Of a stretch of DNA of 64,000 bases, positions 48,713 to 56,778 are shown piece after piece. The notes beneath the pieces are model-generated. The model searched no databases. It saw only the letters and a list, made by a program, of their open reading frames with translations, and had not been told where the DNA came from. A program made the position numbers and the translations under genes. The stretch covers positions 248,001 through 312,000 of the forward strand of contig CAVOII010000012.1 of assembly GCA_963696025.1 (NCBI GenBank), read 5' to 3'. This DNA is from JABCYV01 sp963696025 (lineage in GTDB: Bacteria; Acidobacteriota; Terriglobia; Terriglobales; Acidobacteriaceae). Each line of letters begins with the position of its first letter. Position 1 is the stretch's first letter.

Positions 48713-49392
48713 TTTGGTTCTCCTGCGTGTTCTTGATCGGTATGCCGGAACAGGGCGGATGAAACAAAGTCCAGCACCGCCGCCCGCCGTTGGCTTAGTC
48801 GCTCAGGAGATAGCGGATCTGCACCCGTCATCACTCGCATTACAGGCGTGCTGATGAAATAGAAAACTATGACCGCGATCATCGAAGGGATGAACTGGAT
48901 GGCATCGACCTGGCGAAACTCTCCGGCAGCTTGCCCATCGTGAAGGACCCCCGCAATCTTGCCGAAAAGTGGGCTGAAGTATTGCTTTACCATGCGCTCG
49001 AACGGGGGCGTGCTGCCACGCCGGGCACGCATCATCTCACTCTGTACGATGGGGGGGTACAAAGGATTGCTGGCGATGTAATCGAAGTGGGCTCCCACAT
49101 AAGCCAGGATTTTTTCTCTCGGAGGCAGCTGGCGAGCAAACACTTCATGTAAATTTGCCGTCAGTCCTCCGAATACCTGGTCGATGACGGCTTCGTAAAG
49201 TGCTTCTTTGTCCTCGAAATAGTAGTAGAGGAGTGCCTTATTCACATGCGCGGCGCGGGCGATAGCATCCGTCCGCGCACCGGCAACACCTTCTCGGGCA
49301 AACTCACGCACGGCCGCCTGCAGGATCGCTGCCCGACTCTCTTCGGGACGGCCCCGGGAACCCATACGCGATCCTGATGCCACTGCTCTCAT
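48709..49392 (-). CDS. TetR-family regulator of the efflux operon
   Basis: A 227-residue regulator. The N-terminal HTH is ESRAAILQAAVREFAREGVA, GARTDAIARAAHVNKALLYY, YFEDKEALYEAV. The C-terminal ligand domain begins with the CecR/YbiH-like pattern IASNPLYPPIVQSEMMRARR. First gene of the four-gene operon and overlapping its target hlyD gene, so probably an autorepressor. ATG 49365 (MGSRGRPEES) is an alternative start. A TAACTAGTTA palindrome lies 12 bases upstream. Confidence 0.92.
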   Translation of the reverse strand: MRAVASGSRMGSRGRPEESRAAILQAAVREFAREGVAGARTDAIARAAHVNKALLYYYFEDKEALYEAVIDQVFGGLTANLHEVFARQLPPREKILAYVGAHFDYIASNPLYPPIVQSEMMRARRGSTPPFERMVKQYFSPLFGKIAGVLHDGQAAGEFRQVDAIQFIPSMIAVIVFYFISTPVMRVMTGADPLSPERLSQRRAAVLDFVSSALFRHTDQEHAGEPK

Positions 49393-49403
49393 ATCGCCTT
49401 AAT

Positions 49404-49413
49404 TAACTAGTTA
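49404..49413. promoter_or_regulatory. Putative TetR operator
   Basis: TAACTAGTTA, inside the AT-rich block TTAATTAACTAGTTAGTTAG (49399-49418), is palindromic and adjoins the TetR start. Similar TTAACTAG-type repeats are bound by other TetR regulators of pump operons. Confidence 0.5.
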
Positions 49414-49519
49414 GTTAGATGATATATCAGGAAGGGACGATGCGCAAATACGGCCCTATCAAACCACGATAGGATCATTTACAGACCGGCGCAGAAAATT
49501 ACCGACCGGAGTCGCATCA

Positions 49520-49927
49520 ATGTGGAGTAACAGTACCTTCCCAGTGCTCACAGTGCTACTTGCTTCAGGGATGGTTCCGCTTTCGATGTACACAGCGGCC
49601 TTTGAGCAACCCGCGAATGGGTATTTTGCTCTCGTGGGAGGGACAGTCTATGTCAGTCCCACAGATGCGCCCATCCGTGATGGCATAGTGCTCATTCAGG
49701 GTGGGAAAATGGCCGACGCAGGCATGAGTTTTCGCCAGATTCTCGCTTCACTCACGACTGCACCGGCCGAGAGATTTGGAGAGTCAAAGCAACTGGGACG
49801 AATTGCCGCAGCTCTCGAGGCCGACCTCGTTGTCTTGAAGGAGGACCCTTCCAAAAACATCCGAGCGCTAACCTCCGTACGGTACACCATTCGTGGCGGG
49901 GAGATTATCTATCGAGCGAGGGAGTGA
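49520..49927 (+). pseudogene. Amidohydrolase with the catalytic barrel deleted in frame
   Basis: The 135-residue frame joins two ends of an imidazolonepropionase-like amidohydrolase. Residues 1-28 are a signal; ALVGGTVYVSPTDAPIRDGI, VLIQGGKM is the N-terminal beta-sandwich; at about residue 66 it jumps to DAGMSFRQILASLTTAPAER, FGESKQLGRIAAALEADLVV, LKEDPSKNIRALTSVRYTIR, the C-terminal sandwich. The intervening TIM barrel (about 300 residues, with the HxH and other metal ligands) is missing. The junction is in frame, so a small protein could still be made, but not a hydrolase. Confidence 0.75.
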
Positions 49928-49982
49928 GCCTGGAGCTGACCCCATGGCGTGGGCAATGGACGCGTATCAAGTTTAGTGAACT

Positions 49983-51047
49983 TCAGAATTGAATTGTGTC
50001 CACCTCCAGATCGTAAGTCGGGCTGGACCCCCATCTCTGCGCCACGGTGTTGTACGTATAAAACTGAACGCTCCCATTCGGATTGAGAAAGCCCGAGCCG
50101 ACGGATGAGCTGGAACTGTCGCTCACGGCAATGCTGCTGACCACGTCAACCCCTTCTCTTCCCCCAGAGGATCTCCGCCGCCTCACCATACAGCCCCGAA
50201 TTTGGCCAGAGTAAAAGGGCGGAGGCCGCCAGCAACGCTGGACCTCCAACCGCAGAACTAAACACAGTCCTCGAATTAGGATACGTGGCGTTAGTCCATC
50301 CGGTCAGGTTGTATTCGGAATCGGTGAGAGGCCCGCTCCCCCCGGAGGGAGAGCCAAACCGCACTGCATTAGCGTAGATATCGTAGAATTCAGCGGTCCC
50401 AGTATAAAAAGTGGAGAGCGTCACTGGTTGATTCGCGACGACGTGAATCGGGAAGACATTCTCCACGTTGAGGCTCTCGGGGCCATGCTCTCCGACCCTG
50501 GATACGGTAAAGCTGGTGCTCGAAAACGGCGATGGTTGCAGCACGATCGAGACGAGGTAGGTCCCTTCACTGGAAGGAGTGAACAGGGTAGTCGAGATGG
50601 TGCTGGTTTGTCCGGGGGCCGCGTAAGAGAATGGTTCTGAAAGACCACCCTGGGCTTGGATTCCTTTCCGCCAAAGCCCGAATCCTACGACATAAATGCT
50701 GTAGTCATAGCTTCCGCCTTCGCCATCGGTTCGATAGTCGGAGCGGTGTGCGGGGCTAATCGGATCTGGCCGACCCAGTAATTGTATGGGGCGTCGGGAA
50801 AGGACTTTTGCTCAAGGCCGTTATTCTCGTCAATCCAGCTCAACTTCACCGTGCATTTGCAAGCCGCTGATTCATCGAAGTACACGGACAGCAAATAAGT
50901 GCCAGCCGCGCTGGGAGCCGCCATGATCGCTGTCGGCGAAAGCAGCGCGGTCTGATGCGGAAAATCTTTCCGAATCTCGGTGAGGGCAGCCCCCGCCAGT
51001 GAAGCGGTCATCAGCAATGTGATAAATACGAATGTGAGCCGCTTCAT
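49983..51047 (-). pseudogene. Exported protein gene with two opposite frameshifts
   Basis: Signal KRLTFVFITLLMTASLAGAA, then YLLSVYFDESAACKCTVKLS and PYNYWVGQIRLAPHTAPTIE in frame 1. A one-base loss near 50735 shifts to frame 2: GGSYDYSIYVVGFGLWRKGI, LFTPSSEGTYLVSIVLQPSP, ENVFPIHVVANQPVTLSTFY, TGWTNATYPNSRTVFSSAVG. A one-base gain near 50155 returns to frame 1: REGVDVVSSIAVSDSSSSSV, PNGSVQFYTYNTVAQRWG and the end. Read together it is a beta-rich exported protein of about 354 residues, family unknown. Either decay or two sequencing errors. Confidence 0.7.
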
Positions 51048-51182
51048 CCGTGTTTCTCCTCACGCGATATTGCCGCGTGAGATCACGGTAGCGCACCTGA
51101 GGTCCGACGGCCTAGGTCATCTGTCACAAATCGAAAAGCATTTCAGGTTGTGCATTCCCGAAAGCGGTCTCGGCTTCTATTG

Positions 51183-51461
51183 TCAAGCGCCGCCAGCAAT
51201 TGACGGCACCAGCAGCACTTCGTCCCCCTCCTGGAAGGCGTAAGTGTTGCCGCCCAGGAAACGAATGTCCTCTTCATTGACATACACGTTAAGGAAGCGA
51301 CGAACCTCTCCCGCTTCATCGCGCAGATGTGGCTTTAGATCGGGGAATTTTCCATCCAGCACGGAGAACAGTTCTGCGAGATTGTTAGCTGAACACGTGA
51401 TGTGGTCGGCACCCGCGGTCAAGCGGCGCAGAGCGGTCGGAATCTGGACTGTGATTGTCAT
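51183..51461 (-). CDS. MoaD/ThiS-like sulfur-carrier protein ending Gly-Gly-Ala
   Basis: A 92-residue ubiquitin-fold protein from ATG 51461, two bases... directly after the ThrC stop. MTITVQIPTALRRLTAGADH, NNLAELFSVLDGKFPDLKPH, RFLNVYVNEEDIRFLGGNTY and FQEGDEVLLVPSIAGGA follow the MoaD/CysO pattern. Active carriers end in Gly-Gly; here one Ala follows, as in the Wolinella HcyS precursor, whose terminal Ala is removed by a JAMM-type protease before thiocarboxylation. No activating enzyme or protease gene is in the window. Linkage to a PLP enzyme and a SAM riboswitch points to sulfur amino acid synthesis rather than molybdopterin. Confidence 0.88.
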   Translation of the reverse strand: MTITVQIPTALRRLTAGADHITCSANNLAELFSVLDGKFPDLKPHLRDEAGEVRRFLNVYVNEEDIRFLGGNTYAFQEGDEVLLVPSIAGGA

Positions 51462-51462
51462 C

Positions 51463-52764
51463 TCAATCCTCCACGGTTTCTGGGACCGGAGTCTGGGGGA
51501 TTTCCAAAGCTTTGTCGAGGTATTTGTCGAACTCGGCGATCTTCGGTGGGATGGCCTCTTCCGTCTTGTACTTGCCCACCAGCACATCCGTAGTCTTCAA
51601 GCCATTCCCGGTGATGCAAAGTACCGTAGTATCGTCGGCCGCAATACGACCTTGCCGGTAGAGCTTGCGCGCGCAGCCGATAGTGACTCCGCCGGCGGTC
51701 TCAGTGAAGATGCCTTCGGTCTCCGCCAGAAGCTGGATGGACGCGACCAGTTCAGGATCGGAGACGTCCTCGGCCCAACCGCCAGTTTTCGTTATGGTTT
51801 TGATGGCATAGTGGCCGTCAGCCGGGTTGCCAATGGCGAGCGAACGCGCCAGCGTCGAAGGCTTTTGCGGCTCGATCTCGGCATTCCCCGTCTTTACCGC
51901 TGTAGAAATCGGAGAACAGCCAGTGGCCTGTGCACCGAAAAACTTCACTGGTTTGGGTTCGACCAATCCCAGTTGGATCAGCTCGTCAAACGCCTTCTTG
52001 ATTTTGGTGATCAGCGATCCGCCCGCCATCGGGACGACGATGTTGTCCGGCAGGCGCCATCCCAGTTGCTCCGCGATTTCGAAGCCAACCGTCTTCGAGC
52101 CTTCGGCGTAATACGGCCGCAGATTCACATTCACGAATCCCCAATGGCGTTCATCGGCAATCTGCGAGCAAAGACGGTTGACCTGATCGTAGCTGCCGGA
52201 AATGCCGACTAGCTTCGCACCGAAGACCTGCGTCCCGATAATTTTCGCGGGCTCGAGATCGGCGGGGATGAAGATCCAGGCGTGAAATCCGTTACGAGCG
52301 GCTTGCGCTGCGACCGCGTTCGCCAGGTTTCCCGTGGAGGAACAGGCAACGGTGTCGAATCCGAAGCTGCGGGCCTGGGCCAGCGCGACGGCCACTACGC
52401 GGTCCTTGAAGCTCAGAGTGGGCAGACAAACGGCGTCGTTCTTGATGTAGAGATTCTTCGCACCCAGCCGCCGGGCAAGCCGTGGTGCCTTGAGCAACGG
52501 CGTGAATCCTGCCGGCACCGTCGGCTGATAATTCTCCGGCAAGGGCAAAAGATCAGAATAGCGCCACATGCTGGGCGAACCCTGTGCTATGCGCTCGCGG
52601 GTGAAATCAGCGCGGATGGCGTCGTAGTCGTAAGTAATCTCAAGGGGAGAGAAGCAATCGTCGCAGATGGAACGGGGCTGGTTTCCCCAACTCTTGCCGC
52701 ATTCGCGACATTGCAGTTCGTATCTGGATGTGACGCCCGTCGCAATACCGGTAGCAACGCTCAT
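51463..52764 (-). CDS. thrC: Threonine synthase-like PLP enzyme under SAM riboswitch control
   Basis: A 433-residue fold-type II PLP enzyme. An N-terminal zinc ribbon (Cys19, Cys22, Cys34, Cys37: LQCRECGKS ... CDDCFSP) precedes TPLLKAPRLARRLGAKNLYI, the PLP lysine in LPTLSFKDRVV (Lys120), the phosphate-binding loop ACSSTGNLANAVAAQAARNG and VPMAGGSLITKIKKAFDEL. Threonine synthase converts O-phosphohomoserine to threonine. Two contexts suggest another or extra role: a SAM-I riboswitch in its leader and a coupled sulfur carrier. O-phosphohomoserine could be sulfhydrylated to homocysteine by a related mechanism, as CysM does with CysO. This is inference. Confidence 0.88.
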   Translation of the reverse strand: MSVATGIATGVTSRYELQCRECGKSWGNQPRSICDDCFSPLEITYDYDAIRADFTRERIAQGSPSMWRYSDLLPLPENYQPTVPAGFTPLLKAPRLARRLGAKNLYIKNDAVCLPTLSFKDRVVAVALAQARSFGFDTVACSSTGNLANAVAAQAARNGFHAWIFIPADLEPAKIIGTQVFGAKLVGISGSYDQVNRLCSQIADERHWGFVNVNLRPYYAEGSKTVGFEIAEQLGWRLPDNIVVPMAGGSLITKIKKAFDELIQLGLVEPKPVKFFGAQATGCSPISTAVKTGNAEIEPQKPSTLARSLAIGNPADGHYAIKTITKTGGWAEDVSDPELVASIQLLAETEGIFTETAGGVTIGCARKLYRQGRIAADDTTVLCITGNGLKTTDVLVGKYKTEEAIPPKIAEFDKYLDKALEIPQTPVPETVED

Positions 52765-52834
52765 AAGCTACTCGCCTTCCTTCTGGGAGTAGCCGCGGGA
52801 CGAGCCGTCCGAAAAGCGCCCTGAAATACGAAAT

Positions 52835-52868
52835 CCTCTTTCCCTCGAAAACCCAGGAGGAAAAGAGG
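52835..52868 (-). terminator. Expression-platform terminator of the SAM riboswitch
   Basis: On the minus strand CCTCTTTTCCTC and GAGGGAAAGAGG form a 12-bp stem (one G-T pair) around CTGGGTTTTC, followed by ATTTCGTATTTC. It lies 31 bases after the aptamer and 70 bases before the ATG, so it can switch transcription. Confidence 0.6.
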
Positions 52869-52898
52869 AACGAGATGCTGGAAACTCGGCACCCCGAA

Positions 52899-53010
52899 TC
52901 TCATGTTCCCCCTGTATAGGGCGAGAGTTGACACCGGGCGACCAGAAGATGACTTCTGATCCGGTTGTCGTGGCTTCTCAGGGCTCGTCCCTCAGCCACT
53001 CTTCATGAAA
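52899..53010 (-). promoter_or_regulatory. SAM-I (S-box) riboswitch aptamer
   Basis: Read on the minus strand: P1 TTTCATG...CATGAGA; P2 with AAGAGTGGCTGAGGGACGAG and CCCTGAGAAGCCACGACAAC, including the GAGGGAC...GCCC kink-turn and GTGGC/GCCAC stem; P3 GATCAGAAG-tcat-CTTCTGGTC; P4 CCCGGTGTCAACTCTCGCC, then GGGGGAACATGAG. All conserved blocks of the S-box consensus are present in order. SAM binding is expected to turn off the downstream thrC-like/sulfur-carrier genes. Confidence 0.92.
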
Positions 53011-53095
53011 TCCAAGGTCTGCTCCGAAGAGCAAACTTGAGGAAAGACTACAGGGCAGGGCGGGAGGACGTCAAGGGGGGTTGGGGACATGCCAT

Positions 53096-54116
53096 CTACC
53101 GCAGCCGGAAATTCATGTCCACGCGAATGTCGGAAGCAACTGGTTCGTTTCCGCACATCGCCGGCTTGAACTTCCAAGTCTTGACGATCTCCTGCGTGAT
53201 CTGGTCCATTTCCTTCCCTGCGCTTCCGATTAGTTGGACATTGTCCACAGAACCATCAGGTAGAACGGTGAGCGCCACGGTCGCAGTCCCGCCGATGCGG
53301 TTTTGGGATGCCGATCGTGGATACGCGGGGTCGGGAGTTTTAAGCGCCACCGGATGAATCATGTGTTCGCATTGACGGCGGACAATCGCCCCAGCCGGTG
53401 GAACGAAGACGGTCGCATCGAATTCATTCTCACGTAAAGAGTTGATCCTTACGTCTAATGCTTGGCTGCCGTCAACGAACAGCCTCAAATGTCTAGGGTA
53501 ACCGTGCCCACCGAAAGGCTGGTAGTCGCTGAACTCCTTCCGGCGATAATCCTGGCCGTCCCGCACTTCATGGGTTAGCAATTCCTTAGTCGTTTGGTTA
53601 ATGCAGAGTTCTCTCTTCGCGTTCCCTGCGTGGCTGCCAGACCGAGCGCGGACTTCTAGGCACTCCGTCTCGATGCCACTCTGTGGCTGGCGCTTGACCT
53701 GTTTGACTTGCCCATGGTCGGCGTCGACCGAGAATACTTTCAGCAGATCTTGCAACTCGGTGATACGTAGAGGAGTGAACGGGGCGTTATGGCTGATGCA
53801 GAGATTGTCTCCCTTCCGCACGCTCAGCTGACGGAAGTCCCCCATCCTGATTTTCTTGTGACCAGAGATCTTTGGCGACCCACTTCCAAGTTAGATGGCC
53901 ATCCTGGGGAACGTTGACTTGAGCAGTAAAGTCGGCATCCAGCTGAAAGGATTTCGCGCTCGTCGAACGAATATCGACGAGATCACCTGCTGCAGTTAAC
54001 AGTTGCTGGTCAGGCGGCGCAACATCGGCGAAACAACTCGAGATGGCGGACAACAGAAAAAATGCGCCGAATATGGCCCGCACTTTCCACATGAGCGGGC
54101 CGATTATACTAGCCAT
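53096..54116 (-). pseudogene. Exported TonB C-terminal-domain protein with a frameshift
   Basis: N-terminal piece from ATG 54116: signal WKVRAIFGAFFLLSAISSCF, then AAGDLVDIRSTSAKSFQLDA and GHLTWKWVAKDLW. One extra base near 53862 breaks the frame; the second piece continues HKKIRMGDFRQLSVRKGDNL, SGIETECLEVRARSGSHAG and ends in a TonB_C domain: PAYPRSASQNRIGGTATVAL, TVLPDGSVDNVQLIGSAGKE, VKTWKFKPAM. About 339 residues when joined. Stand-alone TonB_C proteins of this sort are common in Acidobacteriota; function unknown. Decay or sequencing error. Confidence 0.75.
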
Positions 54117-54205
54117 AGCGGGTGATTCTAGGTTCGCGTCGGGAAACGGACAAGCCGTGGAGCCAAGCCCATAGGATGGTCTTGATCAGATGTTTCGGCT
54201 GCATT

Positions 54206-54260
54206 CGTCATCGGCTGTACTGATTCTTCTTCTTGTCTTCGCGCCGCGCCAACCCCAACC
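54206..54260 (-). repeat. Partial duplication of the ddl 3' end
   Basis: 54206-54260 repeats 55034-55088 with two or three differences and encodes RLGLARREDKKKNQYSR plus the same TGA, against HLGLARHEDKKKNQYSR in ddl. The two copies are direct repeats flanking the DUF4239 remnant. Confidence 0.75.
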
Positions 54261-54351
54261 GGATCAGCCGTTTTCACCGTGCAACCGCGATGGGGAACAG
54301 CAAACGAGATTCCATGAAGCTTTGCCCCGCGCCCCGATCAGGTTTTTTCTG

Positions 54352-55039
54352 CTAGTGTGCCCGCAGAGACTCAGCAAGACTCACGAGATTTTGCGGACGC
54401 ACTCGAATGACGCCGCCGCGCGGGCTGTCAATATCGGCGATGAGAGAGAACGCGATGGACACAACCAGCGGCAGAACCAGAAGGAGGAGCTCGTGGGCTT
54501 TCGCGCGACGCGCGCGCCGTAACCCAGCAGCAGGTTGCTGAAAACGCCAATTGCTACCATCAAACACCATGCCGCAATTGGGATACGGCCGTTGCTGGAG
54601 CCTGGACCGCGGACCACAGCTCGGCCTGCAGTTGAGCGGTAGAGGCATCGATCTGCCGGTGCTGCTCATCCCTGGTGGTGTAGAACAGAATCCGCTGATC
54701 GAGATAGGTTCTCAGTAGCGCACGTACTCTGGACGCATCGGCAGCAGGCAGAAAGTCTGCACGGACGTATTCCGTACCGATCGCATTGGCCTCCGACTCC
54801 TCGTAGTTTTTGCGCTGATCGTAGCGGCTGATGGCCATCGAAAAGCTGAATCCGATGATCAGGGCGAGCAGCGTCAAGGTGGCGGAGACGACCAGGACGA
54901 AATCTTCATGCTCCTCTTCTTCCAGTCTCCGTCTCTCCCGAAAGGCGATGCTGACCTGGGTCGATAGCCACAGCACGACAAGAGAGAGTGCCAGAACAAG
55001 GAGAGGCGAGTTCAATATTCTGCTCATAGCACTCGTCAT
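54352..55039 (-). pseudogene. DUF4239-type membrane protein, decayed
   Basis: Start ATG 55039 overlaps the ddl stop (ATGA). MTSAMSRILNSPLLVLALSL, HEDFVLVVSATLTLLALIIG, FSFSMAISRYDQRKNYEESE, ANAIGTEYVRADFLPA and LRTYLDQRILFYTTRDEQ are the N-terminal half of DUF4239 (bestrophin-like) proteins. Near 54607 the sequence jumps, with loss of about 25 residues and a shift, to NGRIPIAAWCLMVAIGVFSN, LLLGYGAR; a second shift near 54515 gives RAKAHELLLLVLPLVVSIAF, SLIADIDSPRGGVIRVRPQN to a stop at 54352. Not translatable as one protein. Confidence 0.78.
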
Positions 55040-56241
55040 CGGCTGTACTGATTCTTCTTCTTGTCTTCGTGCCGCGCCAGCCCCAGATGAATCAGACGTT
55101 CGATCAGGTCGGGATAAGTCAATCCTGTCGCAGCCCACAGCTTGGGATACATGCTGATGGAAGTGAAGCCTGGCATGGTGTTGATCTCGTTCAGGTAAAT
55201 CTTCCGGGTTTTCGGATCCATCAGGAAATCCACACGTGCCAGGCCGGAGCAGTCGACGGCTTTGAATGCGCTGATGGCCAGTTGCTGAATTGTCTTGGTC
55301 TCGGTTTTGCTGAGCTTGGCCGGAATGATCAGCTTGGAACCTTCGTCGACGTACTTGGCGGTGTAATCATAGAATTCTTTGCCAGGGACGATCTCTCCCG
55401 GGACCGAGGCTTCCGGGCTATCGTTCCCGAGGACCGAGCATTCGATCTCACGCGCCTTCTGCTTCTTCCCGCCGACACCCTGCTCAATAACAATCTTGCG
55501 GTCAAACTTGGCTGCTTCGTCGATAGCAGGCCCAAGTTCCTTCCGATCATGCGCCTTTGAAATTCCTACAGACGATCCTAAATTCGCTGGCTTCACGAAC
55601 ACCGGATACTTCAACTTGCTTTCGACCAGCTTTCCGACTTTCTTTGAATTGCCCTCCCACTCGCTGCGCAGAACCGTCACATGTTTCACAATCGGCAGGT
55701 CGGCAGCGCGGAACAGCGACTTCATGATGTCCTTGTCCATGCCGGCGGCCGACCCCAGAACACCTGCGCCCACGTAAGGAATATCCGCCAGTTCGAGCAG
55801 ACCCTGGATGGTACCGTCCTCACCGAAGGTGCCGTGCAACACGGGAAAGATGATGTCGACATTGATGGCGCGGTCGCTGGCGCGGCGAGTGAGCCCATCC
55901 GACTGGAACGGCGTCAAGGAACCATGTTGCCTTTGCGGCTCTGGAGGGACAATCACCGCCTCACCGCTGGCCAGGACCGCAGCGCCAGGAGTCGCCCCCG
56001 GATCGCCCGCACGAAGATGTGCTCGTGCAGAGCGGGTGTCGTCGCCCGCTGCTTTTCCCCGCAGCAAGCGTTCCGCATCTGCCGCCGTGACCCATCGGCC
56101 CTCCTTGGTAATCCCGATGGGCACGACTTCATATTTATCTTTGTCGATGGCGTTGAACACCGAAGCAGCAGAGAGCAACGACACTTCGTGCTCTCCGCTG
56201 CGTCCGCCAAACAGGATGCCGACGCGCAGTTTCTTCATCAC
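55036..56241 (-). CDS. ddl: D-alanine--D-alanine ligase with an extra repeat-like segment
   Basis: A 401-residue ATP-grasp enzyme that makes D-Ala-D-Ala for peptidoglycan. KLRVGILFGGRSGEHEVSLL at the start, VDIIFPVLHGTFGEDGTIQG, LLELADIPYVGAGVLGSAAG, KYPVFVKPANLGSSVGISKA, VIEQGVGGKKQKAREIECSV, and the metal site in RVDFLMDPKTRKIYLNEINT, MPGFTSISMYPKLW. It is longer than typical Ddl (about 310-365). Residues about 65-125 form an extended loop; its first part, AAGDDTRSARAHLRAGDPGA, is encoded by a palindrome-bearing stretch (56000-56040). Start ATG 56241. Confidence 0.94.
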   Translation of the reverse strand: MMKKLRVGILFGGRSGEHEVSLLSAASVFNAIDKDKYEVVPIGITKEGRWVTAADAERLLRGKAAGDDTRSARAHLRAGDPGATPGAAVLASGEAVIVPPEPQRQHGSLTPFQSDGLTRRASDRAINVDIIFPVLHGTFGEDGTIQGLLELADIPYVGAGVLGSAAGMDKDIMKSLFRAADLPIVKHVTVLRSEWEGNSKKVGKLVESKLKYPVFVKPANLGSSVGISKAHDRKELGPAIDEAAKFDRKIVIEQGVGGKKQKAREIECSVLGNDSPEASVPGEIVPGKEFYDYTAKYVDEGSKLIIPAKLSKTETKTIQQLAISAFKAVDCSGLARVDFLMDPKTRKIYLNEINTMPGFTSISMYPKLWAATGLTYPDLIERLIHLGLARHEDKKKNQYSR

Positions 56242-56279
56242 GCTTCAGTGTGGACGGGGGCGGCGTAGCCGTCAATCGG

Positions 56280-56612
56280 TTAGGAGATAATGGTTTGGAT
56301 TCCCTGGCTGATGTCTTCCACAAGAGCGTTCTCAACTGCAAACCGCTGATTCAGATTGGCTAGCCGGGCACTCAAAAACAACAACCGTGACTGACTCAGC
56401 GAATAGACACTTGAAACAATCAGCATTAGGACCGCTGCCAATCTGGCTCCCCAATCAGAGTAGTGCACAACCGAGAGCAGGCTGCGCCAAACACCGAGAA
56501 TTAAGGACAATTCACCGGCGAAAAAAGGCCACGAAAGGACGCAGGCAGCAAGTGCGCATACGATTCCTGATCGTAGGCTAAACAGAGAAAATACAAACGC
56601 AACTACAAACAA
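56280..56612 (-). CDS. Small hydrophobic membrane protein, unknown
   Basis: A 110-residue frame with about three hydrophobic segments: FVVAFVFSLFSLRSGIVCAL, AACVLSWPFFAGELSLILGV, ARLAAVLMLIVSSVYSLSQS, and an amphipathic C-terminus (LNQRFAVENALVEDISQG). Strand and position (39 bases upstream of ddl) suit a real gene, but no family is recognised and no strong ribosome site was confirmed. Confidence 0.5.
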   Translation of the reverse strand: MFVVAFVFSLFSLRSGIVCALAACVLSWPFFAGELSLILGVWRSLLSVVHYSDWGARLAAVLMLIVSSVYSLSQSRLLFLSARLANLNQRFAVENALVEDISQGIQTIIS

Positions 56613-56778
56613 AATCGCTCCGGCAATTGCAGTATGTATAAGCCCAACCTAGTGAGTGACGGGTCCCGCCCCATAGAGACTGTCAAAAAAGTTTGCGAGG
56701 GCTAAGGCTGTAGCTGCATACACAGCCCCGGAGATAGTCTTCTGCTTCATCTTCAGATGGACAGCGCTTCGATGTGGA

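Noticed and set aside
51183..51461. Molybdopterin synthase small subunit (MoaD)
   Set aside because: No moaE or other molybdopterin genes nearby, the C-terminus is Gly-Gly-Ala, and the operon is under a SAM riboswitch.
54190..54522. 110-residue plus-strand frame starting with a signal-like segment
   Set aside because: It is antisense to the duplicated ddl end and the DUF4239 remnant; the hydrophobic start is the complement of the Lys-rich ddl tail.
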